Below are positions 35,485 to 52,272 of a stretch of 64,000 nucleotides of DNA, in pieces (position 1 is the first letter of the stretch; every line of letters starts with the position of its first letter). The notes beneath the pieces are model-generated. The model saw only the letters and a program-made list of their open reading frames with translations. It searched no databases and was not told the origin of the DNA. The position numbers and the translations under genes are program-made. Source of the DNA: Engraulis encrasicolus (taxonomy: Eukaryota > Chordata > Actinopteri > Clupeiformes > Engraulidae). Location: NCBI RefSeq assembly GCF_034702125.1, contig NW_026945753.1, positions 661,923 through 725,922 on the forward strand, given 5' to 3'.

Positions 35485-36330
35485 CTAACAAGTAGTTTCT
35501 TCTTGCTCTGATGAACTATCATCCTTTTCCCTCTCATGCACCTTGTGTGCTTTCTGTGGGCGTGCACGCTGCTCTTCTCTGATTGGTTTCTTTTCATCTG
35601 TGCGCAAGCTCCCTTTATTTTTATTTCGACAAGCTTTGGCGATGTGCCCTACTTTTCCACAAGCGTGACACTTTGCTTCTTTAAATTTACACTCGGCAGC
35701 ACTGTGTTGCTTTCCGTGGCATCTGTAGCACTCTTTCTTTTTCCAATCACCCTTTCTCTCCTTTCCCTCCGTTTTCACGCTGTTGCAAGCCAACGGTGCT
35801 TTGGCGTGAAGGTCTTGCACATTTTTACTGGCGGTCTCGGAGGCTACGGCCATTTCGAATGCCTTCTCGAACGTTAAATCTGGTTCGGACAATAAACGCC
35901 TTTGAATCCGATCATCATTGATGCCGCAAACGAGGCGATCTCGTAACATTTGCTGCAGTGTAGTGCCAAAGTTACAATCATGAGCTAGTCGTCTCAGCTC
36001 GGCTACATATGCACTCACAGTTTCACTAGGCTGACGGACACGAGAGTCAAATTTGTATCTCTGTACAATCTCGCTTGGCTTGGGATCGAAGTGGTCTTTC
36101 ATTATGGTTACTATTTGGTCATACGTTTTAGTGCTGGGCTTATCTGGACTCACCAAGTTCCTTATGAGCTTGTATGTGGCTGGTCCCACAACGCTAATGA
36201 GGACAGCTCTTTGCTTATCTCCATCATCAATGCCATTAGCTTCGAAAAACTGATCCAGAATCTCGCAGTACTCTTCCCAAGTCTGCTCCTTCGAGTCAAA
36301 TGCTGACAGATTCCCTACCGTCACATTCAT
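35485..36330 (-). CDS. gag: Gypsy-1 Gag
   Basis: 281 codons, intact, with ATG at 36330. A capsid-like region (WEEYCEILDQFFEANGI, ETVSAYVAELRRLAHDCNFG) is followed by two CCHC knuckles, CYRCHGKQHSAAEC and CHACGKVGHIAKAC, and a charged tail. It forms the particle of the outer Gypsy element. The protease frame lies at -1 relative to gag, but I see no canonical slippery heptamer at the end of gag here, unlike Gypsy-2. Confidence 0.92.
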   Translation of the reverse strand: MNVTVGNLSAFDSKEQTWEEYCEILDQFFEANGIDDGDKQRAVLISVVGPATYKLIRNLVSPDKPSTKTYDQIVTIMKDHFDPKPSEIVQRYKFDSRVRQPSETVSAYVAELRRLAHDCNFGTTLQQMLRDRLVCGINDDRIQRRLLSEPDLTFEKAFEMAVASETASKNVQDLHAKAPLACNSVKTEGKERKGDWKKKECYRCHGKQHSAAECKFKEAKCHACGKVGHIAKACRNKNKGSLRTDEKKPIREEQRARPQKAHKVHEREKDDSSSEQEETTC

Positions 36331-36448
36331 CTTCGTTTCACGTGCTCCGGTCCTGTGTCCACCCTTTTGTTAGCACTTTTTCGTCTTTCGCCACTCGACC
36401 TCAATCCACCGTCATCCTCCGTCAAACGCTTGTCATTTTCTTCCAGAT

Positions 36449-36461
36449 ATCCTCGTCGCCA
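36449..36461 (-). promoter_or_regulatory. Gypsy-1 primer binding site (tRNA-Ser type)
   Basis: TGGCGACGAGGAT on the minus strand, just inside the 5' LTR. It matches the complement of the 3' end of animal tRNA-Ser(GCT) including CCA for 13 bases. Confidence 0.75.
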
Positions 36462-36464
36462 ATA

Positions 36465-36707
36465 TGTGATAACGTGTACTAATAATTATAAATCATAATG
36501 TCCGTCCAAAGCATGTCCTTTTATGCTTCTTTATTGTACACACTAGCACAACTATACAACATGTGTCTTGTCTGTCTAATGTCTAATCCATGACTAATCA
36601 GTTACCTTATGTTCCGGTCTATATGTATTGTATAGGTGACAATGGGTAGGTTATCCCTCTTGTGGCGTGGGGGTAGTACTACATATTAAATTACTCAGGA
36701 TACTACA
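36465..36707 (-). repeat. Gypsy-1 5' LTR
   Basis: 243 bp. I find no difference from the 3' LTR at 10293-10535 on reading both. Confidence 0.93.
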
Positions 36708-36798
36708 GTGCAGCAGGAACCAGTTTTGGCGAGGATTGGCAAATGATGAATGGCTTCTGTATCATTTAAGCAATAAGTCACGAGAGGCTGTGGGTTTT

Positions 36799-36882
36799 GC
36801 TCAATTGATAACGGCCAAGGGGAGTGGGGCACGACGCGAAGTGGAGTGCCATAAACGTCCCCTTACCCATTATCAATAGAGC
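36799..36882. repeat. Short palindromic element (hairpin)
   Basis: GCTCAATTGATAACGGCCAA is mirrored at 36857-36882 with a few mismatches; the loop holds GGGGCACGACGCGAAGTGG. Total 84 bp. A MITE-like form; no target duplication identified. Confidence 0.55.
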
Positions 36883-36899
36883 ATGGATTCTTAACCGTA

Positions 36900-38055
36900 G
36901 GGCCACTCACAACCTCCAGGGCTGCAATCAACTTTCAGTTTCGCACCATTGGGCTGCTTGGGCCGTGGGACTGCTTATCACATAGACTACTACTTGTAGA
37001 AATAGTGTGCATCTTTTCCCTCAAACGCAACTATGTCATAACGCAATGACCAGACCCCGCATTTTTGCAGTGGACTATTTCAAAAAGAAAAATAACCAAC
37101 CTCTTACCGTTCCCATCTGATTTGGCAACGTGTTCTATGTTCTATTATCCTCACATTTTAGTAGTTAGAAAAAATTGAAAAAATGCCCTTCTCAAAACAA
37201 GAAAAAAAACCTAAAAACAAGGCAGAAATCAACACTTTTAAGCAAAAAAATCTGCCAATGGGGTAAGCATTTTTTTCTTGGTAAGAATTCTTGAAACTAG
37301 CATTATTTTCTAACCACAGCATTTCTTAAAACTAGATCAGACCTTTACTAAAAATAAGCAAATATAGCTTGATTTAAGTAACTAAAACCAGAGAGATTTG
37401 CTTTAATTCAGAAAATTTGCCTTGAAAATACATCTTAAAACAAGCATCTTATACCATATATTAGTCTAATGGACTTAGAAAAAAATTCTTATACTGAGAA
37501 TCTTTTTCTTGTATTAAGGGGAAACTAATTAGTCAAAAATGCTTATAATGAGAATATTTTTATAAAATGAGAATCTTTTTCTTGTATTAAAAGTATGCTA
37601 ATTAGTCTGAAATGCTTATGATGAGAATATTTTACTAGTATTAAGAATTAAGGGGAAAGTTATTAGTCAGATTACCTTAAAATGAGACATTACACCGTGG
37701 ATGCAATTTGCCAGGTTGTTGCAAAATTCAATAATTCATAAAAACAACTGGTGGCCCTCTGATCTTGTTTCATAACACATTTTTTTACATTTTACATTTG
37801 TTAGGTACCCAAAGAAATAAAGACACAAAGAACAACTTTTTAAAACAAATAAAAATAAAATCAATTGAATCTCAGTCAGAGGGCTGATATGTCAATGACC
37901 ACATTTGGCACGTAAGTCTATGGCAACTCGGAAACAAAAAAATAAAATTTCTTCTCTGCTCTACTAATAATGGCAAATAAGGGGCTCAACCTGATGACCA
38001 TGTGCCCCCTTGTTAACTGAACGTAAAAACACTGAAATATCAAAACGCAATTTGA
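36900..38055. repeat. AT-rich repetitive stretch, no gene
   Basis: Between about 37480 and 37680 a ~70-bp unit (AATGCTTATAATGAGAATAT plus CTTGTATTAAGGGGAAA) occurs about three times, degenerate. The rest has A-rich interspersed-repeat character. No coding signal. Confidence 0.5.
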
Positions 38056-38060
38056 AACAT

Positions 38061-38324
38061 GGGGAGTATTCCAAGAACCTGGCTCAGTAGTAATCCAGGT
38101 TACGCTAACCCCGAGGTATGGCTCATCATTTGCCAATCTATTAGCAGGTTTACAACTTTATATGCTGCATACTTTTCAGGCGCATATCTTAACACATTTT
38201 ACATATGTACAGGAGGATGTGTTGCGGAAGCTGATGAAGAGGCTGTCCAATGTGAAAGTCCAGTCAAAAAAAAGTAGATTATTTATGCAAGGTTTATCAC
38301 AACCATGTTCTTGGAATACCCCCC
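38061..38324. mobile_element. Fold-back MITE with GGGGAGTATTCCAAGAAC ends
   Basis: The motif at 38061 is inverted at 38307-38324 (GTTCTTGGAATACCCCC). A further direct copy of its left end with the same upstream flank (ACACTGAAAT...TCAAAA) is at 38465-38500. Non-coding. Confidence 0.6.
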
Positions 38325-38699
38325 TGAACGTGTAGACTGCAAGTGTTTTGCCATGCATGATACACCGCAACCATGAAATGCATCCTCAAGTTCAAACTAA
38401 TTCGGGACCAAATGTAAGAGAACTGTCAATTGTATATTAAACACTGAAATGTCAAAAGAGTCCTGGGGAGTATTCCAAGAACATAGCTAAGTAGTAACCC
38501 CGGTTACGATAACCCTGAGGTCAAACAATGCCTCCTGAACAATTTCCCTTGCAATGATCATTGCAATGCAATGATTCCCTTGCCCATTGGCTTGATTCCA
38601 ACCAAACTCCTCATATTGCATTTCTGAATTGAAATTCCAACGGTGCCAACATGACAATATTTCAACACAGAAAGCCAAATCAACCCGTCACTAGCTTCA

Positions 38700-39153
38700 G
38701 AAAGAATAAAATTAAGTTTTTGAGCGACCGTCTCACTCTCCTGATCTCAACATCATTGAGCCATTCAGGGGAAACCTCAAATGTGAGGCACCCAAAAATA
38801 TTATAGGAAACAACCATTCTGCCAGGAAGAATGTGCTGTTTTGTCATCTGAGAACATTAAGAGCCTTATCCACAACTACCACAAACAATTTAGAGCGGTC
38901 CCTGATGTTAAACAGGGCCATATTCAGCATTAGAAACTAGGGTATGTAAACTTTTGAACAGGGTCATTTGGGTAGTTTGGGTTGTGATCATGCTTTTGAA
39001 AGAGTAAACACAGAATATTGCTAATAAATATCTTAAGCTAGTCACTAGCAATGAGTGAAAAAAAAGGTTTTGTGTAATCCTTCATATTTTGTGAGAAATC
39101 GCGAAGAAAGCGTTTATTCTGCTGGGGTATGTAAACATATGAGAACAACTGTA
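38700..39153 (+). pseudogene. Tc1-like transposon, 3' remnant
   Basis: Degraded reading of the transposase end: a SPDLNIIE-like block at about 38735-38760 and ENIKSLIHNYHKQFRAV at about 38850. A terminal region follows with GGGTATGTAAACTTTTGA and a closing inverted-repeat type sequence ending AACTGTA-TA at about 39150, as in fish Tc1 elements (TACAGTTG...GTTTACATAC in reverse). The 5' half is missing. Confidence 0.65.
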
Positions 39154-39537
39154 TAAGTGATTTCCCCATTCAGTCTGCTTTTTCATGAAATGAGTAGAGT
39201 GCTCTTCTAAGTCAGTATAAATAAAATTAAACTCACTCAGTATTGCATCAACCTTCTGAATGGGACTGCGTTGAGATATTCTGAAATGGTGAAAGTTTTC
39301 CAAGAGAACATTAAAAAGCCACAAGCAGCTGGGCTTTGGAGCGTGGTTGATAGCAGCCAAGCAGCCAAGCAGTAGGACAAGATTGGAATGCCACTGCCAG
39401 GAATGGGGTCCTGCTGTCCTGATGCAGGGTGATGCGGTAGGCTGTCCTGATTCTCCTGAAAAGGCTGTATTATGAGCAGATACTTACCTATTCCTCAGAC
39501 AATTTCTTCAATTTTCCTTTTCCTTACACTGATAACA
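39154..39537. other. Unannotated stretch
   Basis: No gene or repeat recognised. Confidence 0.35.
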
Positions 39538-39697
39538 GGGTGGTACTGCACTGTAGGGGGAGTGCAGACTCCATTCAGAAAGAACCGGCCTGCTGCGCTC
39601 AGAGTCGTATCTCGACAGTGACCACTAGGAGAACTGCAGGCATGGGTGAAACCGGGAGTGGTGATTCTGTATGTAATGCTGGGTGACAGTGCAGAGA
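39538..39697 (-). CDS. Candidate exon, product unrecognised
   Basis: A 160-nt minus-strand segment between a good acceptor (TTTCTCTCTTTAG) and donor (CAGT/gtaagg) with one open frame reading FTHACSSPSGHCRDTTLSAA then GRFFLNGVCTPPTVQYHP. A second open segment upstream (about 39831-39990, LRYAVGTTDTGIPGDAISP, donor gtcagt) may be the preceding exon. The Cys content suggests an extracellular protein. I do not recognise the family, and it could be a repeat-derived frame. Confidence 0.3.
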
Positions 39698-39830
39698 CTA
39701 AAGAGAGAAAAAATGCTGTTCTGAAGCGTGTATGTTGATAAAAAATAGAGATTCCGAAAAGTACACTTGTTATGCTATTTTGATTTTTATGCTGTTCCAG
39801 AAGCATAGGAGATGTCTCTTATTGACAAGA

Positions 39831-40544
39831 CATTAAACTACTGACTGGACTGATGGCATCGCCAGGAATACCCGTGTCCGTGGTGCCCACTGCATATCTG
39901 AGGTTAGCTTGAGCATCCGTTATCTTATTTCGGAAAAAACACCTGTCGAGTCTCTGTACAAGTGGACGGAGTGTGGACGATTTTGAGGCAGCAGTGCGCA
40001 CGCAGCCAAATTACATCATACTTGTTTACAAACTCTATATGAGGACTCCGTCCTCAGTCTGTGCTTGCGGCCTCGCGTTTTGCTGACGCCCCGCCAACGT
40101 GGAGACAACAGTGAAGTTTCTCCGCTGTCAGCCTAGCCACAACAATTTTTCTTTGACTATTTTTCCTTCACCATCCCATTTACAAATGAGAAAATGACAT
40201 TAGAATTTGACTTTTGCAAGATAATGAAATACAATTGAAATGTCGTCAGTGACGTCATCACGAGGCCACAAGCATGCAAGGGAGGACGGGAGTCCACATT
40301 TTNGAATCCATCCTGTGTGTTCATCCGTGTGTGAGCTATTGTACCTATAGAATCAGTCGACAACTCTGGGCCCGCCCAAATTGCTTGTTTTCCCCCACGT
40401 TGGCTAATCAATATGCCAAATGACTGGCAGTGATTGGCACTGCGCAACCACAGGTAGAGCATTTGGAGGGGAAAACAATGCAGTTTAATGGGCGGGACAG
40501 AGGAGGTGACTGGATGAATCCTCCCCAGGTCAACGTGCATCTCC
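39831..40544. other. Unannotated stretch with one ambiguous base
   Basis: Includes the second candidate exon described above and one undetermined base (N) at 40303. Otherwise nothing recognised. Confidence 0.35.
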
Positions 40545-41475
40545 CATGCCTTTCCATGACTCAACAGTCATCTTGACTGCCCCCTTGTGGCTGCTGCTGG
40601 TTCTCTCTTGGTATGACAGAGGAGACACTTGTGTGTTGGCTGTTTGAGGTGTTTCATTTATTCCATTATTTGTCTGCAGCTTCCTTTAGCACGTCCTTGA
40701 TTGTGGATTTATGATGTAGTTCATAATGTATTCATTATATAATGAATTATGATGCTTTTATACTACCTTTGTAATGTACCTACGTTTTCACACTGGTTGA
40801 GCTGTTCACATTTGTTCTGGTTGTTGAAAGCCTACTGTAATATTTGATTATTTACAGCAAACGGTATCCGTGCTACGTGGTTAGTCTTAATTCAGACTAG
40901 AGCAGGGCGGAACAGCAGCGAGACGACTGAGGTCTTTCTGATTAATTTCGGACGGTGTGCTCTTATCTACTCAGCCTTTCACTTCACTTTAGCCTATAGG
41001 CCTCAATATAATATAATTATGCCAATATTAGGAGAAGTGTTAACTGTGGGGAATGACCCCCACACTAAGTTTCAACGTCTGTATTTTTTCAATATTTCGT
41101 TAGTTTTATAATATTTGATGTCAATGGAAGCTGCAGGTTGCAGCATAGGCTGCAGTTCACCCTCCTCATCTTACAGTTTATTCTCAACAATTCCCTCATG
41201 TGCCAGAAGGTGGCAGTAGTGAATCAGTAATTCATTATGGGGACCTCATACACATACACGCCACAGCTGAGTTCAAGATTATAAACCTACAGACATTTAT
41301 GGATGAGATGACATTTTGTGTTTCCATCGGAATATTATGTAATATACAATATTAATCAGTAGGCCCAATATTTTTCAGTAGTCTATTCTTTTCACACCTA
41401 TATTTCAGTTGGCCCCGATGCCAATGGTGAAGACACTGGTGTAAGGCCTGCTGTTTGATGAATCTCTTTTGTGTG
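40545..41475. repeat. Long direct repeat, copy 1 (matches 62785-63965)
   Basis: Starts about CTTGACTGCCCCCTTGTGGC. Long stretches such as the 100 bp around AAACGGTATCCGTGCTACGT are almost identical to the copy at 62.8 kb; other parts differ by scattered substitutions. The repeat continues past the position of a different hAT MITE in each copy. Non-coding. Best read as part of a segmental duplication. Confidence 0.85.
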
Positions 41476-41487
41476 TTCAGTTTAACC

Positions 41488-41847
41488 CAGTGGTTCCCAA
41501 CCTTTTTCTTAGGGGACCCATGTTTTTACTATTTTAAGCTTTGGTGACCCAACCACGCGAGCGCCCGCACGAGACGGAGTCACAAGATGCCCTCCGTTTC
41601 CTGCGATAACTTATTTTAGTTATTTTATTCCTCAATTCGTCTTTGGTCAAATATAGAATAAATGTTTAATGTAGCACTTACACTTTGTTGCGTCTATGCA
41701 TTTATTAGTTAAATGCTTTGTATTTTATTCAACATGAGCTATATATATTTAAAACGAAACCCCTTAAAATCAAGAGGGCTCCGCGACCCCCTTTGGATCT
41801 TTGGCGACCCATAAGGGGGGTCCCGACCCATAGGTTGGGAACCACTG
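41488..41847. mobile_element. hAT-type MITE (CAGTGGTTCCCAACC ends)
   Basis: 360 bp with inverted ends CAGTGGTTCCCAACCT and a perfect 8-bp duplication GTTTAACC (41480-41487, 41848-41855). Non-coding. Confidence 0.88.
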
Positions 41848-41855
41848 GTTTAACC

Positions 41856-42600
41856 CAATGGTCCACTCTCTGATCTCTCTTATACTGTATATGTAGTAAA
41901 GTGCACATCACACTTCTACTGCAAATGGTGAATTTGTACTGTGACAGGCTTTTGATAAAGCTCATATATAGACCTCATATATAAAGATCAAATGTTAATA
42001 CTTCTTATTCATATTGTATTGTCTAATTCAATAATAAATATAATTGTATTTGTATTGGTTCGTCTTGAGCTGAAACGGGAAACGGGATGTTAAAATACGT
42101 TAATATGCATGAAATTACATCTAAGAAATACAACATTTTCTGGGGGAAGACCCCCAGACCCCCGGAAAAATGAGCTGTCCCCTATTTTATTAATTGACGG
42201 TTGGCAATGAATGAATTAAATCAATGAAATTTTGCATAGCATTGCATTGCTTTCTACATATTCAACAGACCTTTAAGACATGCTGACAAGATAACGCTAT
42301 AGTACTGAAAACTAATCCTCTGCTTTAAGGGGTTTTTTTTTGCGATGATGTTACTAATGTGGCCCGCTTGAGGTCCACATGGGTTGTATGCGGCCCCCGG
42401 ACCAAAGTGAGTTCATACTGTATGTGTAGGCCTACATAGTAGAGAATAGAATATGGTTATCGTATATTCTTATATCTCCTATATCCATTTAGCATATTCC
42501 TAAATATTTTGTAAAATATCAGACTTAAATGGCTTCATAGTTTTGTAGAAAGTAGGCTATAGTATTTATTATGGCCCAATTCCAAGCATCAAGAGCACAG
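41856..42600. other. Unannotated stretch
   Basis: AT-rich, no gene. About 42370-42410 (GGTCCACATGGGTTGTATGC onward) resembles a MITE end but was not closed. Confidence 0.35.
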
Positions 42601-42644
42601 TGGGGAGTGTGTGTCTGTGTGTGTGTGTGTGCGTGCGTGTGTGT

Positions 42645-42693
<49 letters not shown>

Positions 42694-42720
42694 GTGAGTG
42701 TGTGTGTGTGCGTGTGTTTT
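42601..42720. repeat. GT tract with a 48-base G run
   Basis: GT units, then 48 uninterrupted G (42645-42692), then GT again. Confidence 0.97.
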
Positions 42721-43020
42721 TTTTGTCCCGTGTGTTTGTGCACAGAGTAACCAGATACTTCCCTGAGTTGACAGCCGTTCACTCACAACACCTCAAGCAT
42801 GCAGTCATGCAGCACAGGAGCAGACAGGACTTTAAATATACAGTATTTATTTCAATATTTCAGACATCTCAAAGTGCAAAGTGCTCATATAACATTTACA
42901 ATCCGTACAATTATAAAACAAGACTAGACACTATGTTAATATTTTTTGACAAAATTAGTTTTTAGCTTCATTTAAAGTATGTGACCCATCAGTGCTCAGA
43001 CAGGACATCCAACATCCTCA
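42721..43020. other. Unannotated stretch
   Basis: Nothing recognised. Confidence 0.35.
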
Positions 43021-43024
43021 CTGC

Positions 43025-43510
43025 AGCAAATGTAATGTAATGTAATGTGCCATCCTCACTGCTGCAAATGTAATGTACCTGTAATGCAGGGGTCCCCAAC
43101 CTTTCTGGGTCTGAGGGCTACCGTGGACTACCCGGGGGCTACCGAGGGCTACCAACGGCTACCCGAGGCCTACTTTTGTTCAAAATCCTCTACTGATGTC
43201 TTGACATCATTCCCAAATCACAATATGATTGAATGATAATTTGATTATAGGTTAGAGAAAAAAATCTCATATTTAAATTAAGAAAAACATACTAACTTAC
43301 TAAAATCTTAGACGTCACTGTTTACAGTATTAACATCCTTGGTGGGCACCTCAGAAGCTCCTGGAGGGCTACCTGGCGCCCGCGGGCACCACGTTGGTGA
43401 TGCCTGCTGTAATGTGCCATCCTCACTGCAGCTAATGTAATGTACCTGTAATGTGCCATCCTCACTGCAGCTAATATAATGTAATGTAATGTGCCATCCT
43501 CACTGCATAG
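43025..43510. repeat. Minisatellite (CATCCTCACTGCAGC units) interrupted by a MITE
   Basis: About five imperfect units of 40-47 bp: GTGCCATCCTCACTGCAGC plus AAATGTAATGTACCTGTAAT. They are split by the hAT MITE at 43087-43406. Confidence 0.8.
43087..43406. mobile_element. hAT-type MITE inside the minisatellite
   Basis: 320 bp, start CAGGGGTCCCCAACC, end GTTGGTGATGCCTG (imperfect inverted). The 8-bp duplication CTGTAATG (43079-43086, 43407-43414) is perfect. Internal GGGCTACC motifs are repeated. Confidence 0.85.
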
Positions 43511-43617
43511 GGGGGTGGATAAAGTGCAAATTGCTACAAGAACATGAACAATCAACATACTGTTTGAAAAGACATCACATAGAAACTTGAATAACACGCC
43601 TTTTGACATTATAAAAG

Positions 43618-43675
43618 GTGTGTTTGTGTGTGTGTGTGTGTGTGGAGTGGGGTGGGGGTGGGGTGGGGTTGGGAT
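43618..43675. repeat. (GT)n and (GGGGT)n tract
   Basis: Short GT run followed by five GGGGT-type units. Confidence 0.9.
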
Positions 43676-43735
43676 TATCATGTGTTAATGACACCTGCTC
43701 AAATGACTGAAAATCAAATGACTGTTTAGTCTCAT

Positions 43736-43902
43736 GCCATTTCTCAATGTTCCTAGTGTGCGCCTTCCACGTGTGTGAGCCTAATTATCCACGCTCAGTG
43801 ATTGGATACTCCGTAGAGTTCACCAAAGAGTATCCAATCACTGGGCGTGACTAATTAGGCTGATACACTTGGAAAGGCGCACACTAGAACATTGAGAAAT
43901 GC
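43736..43902. mobile_element. Palindromic MITE
   Basis: Arms of about 75 bp: CATTTCTCAATGTTC and AGTGTGCGCCTT at the left, inverted at the right (AAGGCGCACACTAGAACATT), and an inner block CAGTGATTGGATACT also mirrored. Non-coding. Confidence 0.75.
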
Positions 43903-44505
43903 CCTTAGTAACAGCACACACAGTCGATAGACATCACCGTTTGTCAGAATAAAAGCCTAAAAAAATAACAATTTATAGCCTTTGTTCTCGTGAGATTATC
44001 GGATTGGTCTCGACTGGAGTCCAGTATTCCATGATGTCCATTTTAGGCCTTGGTGGGGGGTTTTGGGATGACATGACCACCTACCTCACTACATAGAGTA
44101 CAGGACATCCAAACTGACAATAACAAAATACAATGACAATAACAATAGCAAAAAAAAACGTAAACAAATGACAATAAACAGAAACATCACATGAATACTG
44201 TAAAAACAAAAAACAAAATCTGGACACTGTGTGATGACTACCTACCTCACTACATAAATCCAAACTGGACGTCATGTTACGTTAGATGTAGATCTAAACA
44301 ATAATGAAAAAATTACATCTACCGAGAGCCAGGTTACAGAAGCTCCACCTCACAACAGCCTAAAACCTCAGCTCCTCTTGCTGGCCAATCATGGCATTAC
44401 AACAACAATGCCACAACTTGCAGGGGAGACTGTGGCGTAACGGCCTTATGGACCATAAGTTATGGTGCAGTTGAGCTGTGGCGTGATCGGTGGTGGCCAA
44501 AATGG
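43903..44505. other. Unannotated stretch
   Basis: CACTACATA-type and CAATAACAA repeats, no gene. Confidence 0.35.
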
Positions 44506-44669
44506 ATTCATTAGTAACTTACAATCCAGTGCCACATATTCCAAATTACCTTTTTTTACCTGTCCAGTGCAGCCAGGTGATTGATTGGCTGGTGGAATGG
44601 TCACCTGGTTCAATTTGACAGGTAAACACCAAGTCATCGATACGTGGCACTGGATTGTAACTAATGAAT
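44506..44669. mobile_element. Short inverted-repeat MITE
   Basis: TTACAATCCAGTGCCAC at 44519-44535 is inverted at 44644-44660, and the symmetry extends outward through ATTCATTAG. 164 bp, non-coding. Confidence 0.7.
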
Positions 44670-44701
44670 CATTTTGAGGTGTGTGCTTTGGGCCACAGTA
44701 A

Positions 44702-45020
44702 GTCGGACGGGACTTTTATTACTTATGGACCCCCGGTAATTCGGAATAACTACGGAGAATGTCTGAGTTTTTAGTCCTGTGTGAATGTGCCATGTCCGCG
44801 ATTTGAGAGGTAATAATTCCGCCGCGAATTACCTACTGTATTTCGGCAAAACGTCCTGGGGTAATTTCACATAGGCACCCCCTTGTTATGTCTGTGAATT
44901 GAGTAAATAACAGACGTTTATTCATCCCGTCCGAATGCTCCCCGAAAAATCACAGAGGTCTGGGGGTAATTGCGAATTACCAGGGGTCCATAGGAAATAT
45001 TTATCCCGTCCAAATCGGGC
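44702..45020. mobile_element. MITE with GGACGGGA...TATGGACCCC ends
   Basis: The left end GTCGGACGGGACTTTTATTA with TATGGACCCCCGGTAATTC is mirrored at 44970-45020. About 320 bp, non-coding, just downstream of the last exon of the minus-strand gene. Confidence 0.65.
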
Positions 45021-45098
45021 TTTAGTTGAGCGTGAGGATGAGGAACCTTGAGGGAAGATGCAGGCAGTTCAGGCCTCTGATCAGGCGTGGCAGGCTGA

Positions 45099-49074
<3,976 letters not shown>

Positions 49075-49164
49075 CTGAGAAAACATTTCGAATGAAACGT
49101 ACAAAACCATGTTGGATTTTGCAATGTCACTACACAGGGGTGTGATTCTCAAAGTGCGAAGCAG

Positions 49165-49640
49165 CTAGACTGTTAGCAATGTTGCATAGTAAATACTATA
49201 AAAGTTGCTAACTCTTGTGTCTCGAACGTTAGCACACAAAGTAACTACTGCTTGGAGTAATGTGCACTCTGAAGTAGTGGTGACTTTGAAAGTGAGGTGC
49301 CTCCTATCCGTATCTGGACAGTGAAGTTGAAGTACAGCTGGAGTAGATCCATTGAGTCCAGACATCACCTCAGCCACCCCAAGTAACACACAGCGCTAGT
49401 CTACTTCAGAGCGTGACTCCACCCATTAGCTAAACTTGTAGTACATATTTGACCACAAATGTGTCAATATCTTTTAATCCTGTGGTGCAAAAGCGATGAA
49501 AATCAATCGACATGCACACAAAGTGATGATACAGCTGTGAGAGTGTTCAGAACACAAATTCACGTCATGTCATTTGTTCGTGAAAAATAAACGTCATATC
49601 CTTGGAATCTGATGAATCCCACACTAATAATATACTTTTA
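49165..49640. other. Region upstream of the minus-strand gene
   Basis: A minus-strand frame starting MSGLNGSTPAVLQLHCPDTD (49165-49360) could be a first exon but has no convincing donor. The rest includes a block at about 49490 related to the fold-back arms that follow. Confidence 0.3.
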
Positions 49641-50195
49641 GCTGTATGCCGATTGAATTGCGTCTCATTTCGATGTGTAATTTGTGAAATATTTAGATAA
49701 AAAAGTATTGGTTTCTCCCGGAAATGCGCTGGATTACGTGTCAACTATTTAAAAAATTTTGGCGCGAATTTCATTTCATAGCCTAGGGGTATTTACGCTT
49801 GCCTATCAATGGGAAGACGCGAGCCACGCGGGTTCGAAACCAGTGTGCAGCATGTTGACAACAACTCGTGAAATCGTGTTTTGGACCCTACAGTGTAACA
49901 CATTTTCCCTTGGCTGCACGTGTGTGTTGGTAATGCACAACATAAATTATCTATTTCTGCCAGATATTTCCAAAATTGTGGCACTGTAACCATGTGGATT
50001 CGAACCGGTGTGGCTTCTGTTTTCCCATTGGGATGCAAGCGTGAATACCACTAGGCTATGGAATGAAATCTGCGCGAAAATTTCTCAGGGATATGACACT
50101 TTAACAGACGATTTTCTGGGAGTAACCACAACTTTATTGTCCAAATATTTTACAAATTACACCTCGGAATGAAACGAAATCCAATCGGCATGCAG
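49641..50195. mobile_element. Fold-back element with tRNA-like sequences in both arms
   Basis: Arms of about 190 bp (49641-49832 and about 50010-50195) are inverted copies, about 80% alike by eye. The plus strand has an A-box-like TAGCCTAGGGG (49779) and B-box GGTTCGAAACC (49831). The minus strand has TAGCCTAGTGG (50058) and a perfect B-box GGTTCGAATCC (50006). Their spacing fits tRNA-derived pol III promoters facing each other. Stems pair poorly, so they are not working tRNAs. Confidence 0.6.
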
Positions 50196-52268
<2,073 letters not shown>

Positions 52269-52272
52269 TTAA

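Noticed and set aside
37080..37720. Matrix attachment or origin-like AT-rich DNA
   Set aside because: AT-richness alone is not evidence; repeat-like units explain it better.
40303..40303. The single N as a biological feature
   Set aside because: It is an undetermined base in the assembly.
43025..43510. CRISPR-like array
   Set aside because: Units are contiguous and degenerate with no regular unique spacers; the organism is an animal. It is a minisatellite.
49773..50065. Two possible tRNA genes
   Set aside because: Pol III boxes are present, but acceptor, anticodon and T stems pair poorly and the sequences lie in inverted-repeat arms, so they are tRNA-like mobile sequence.
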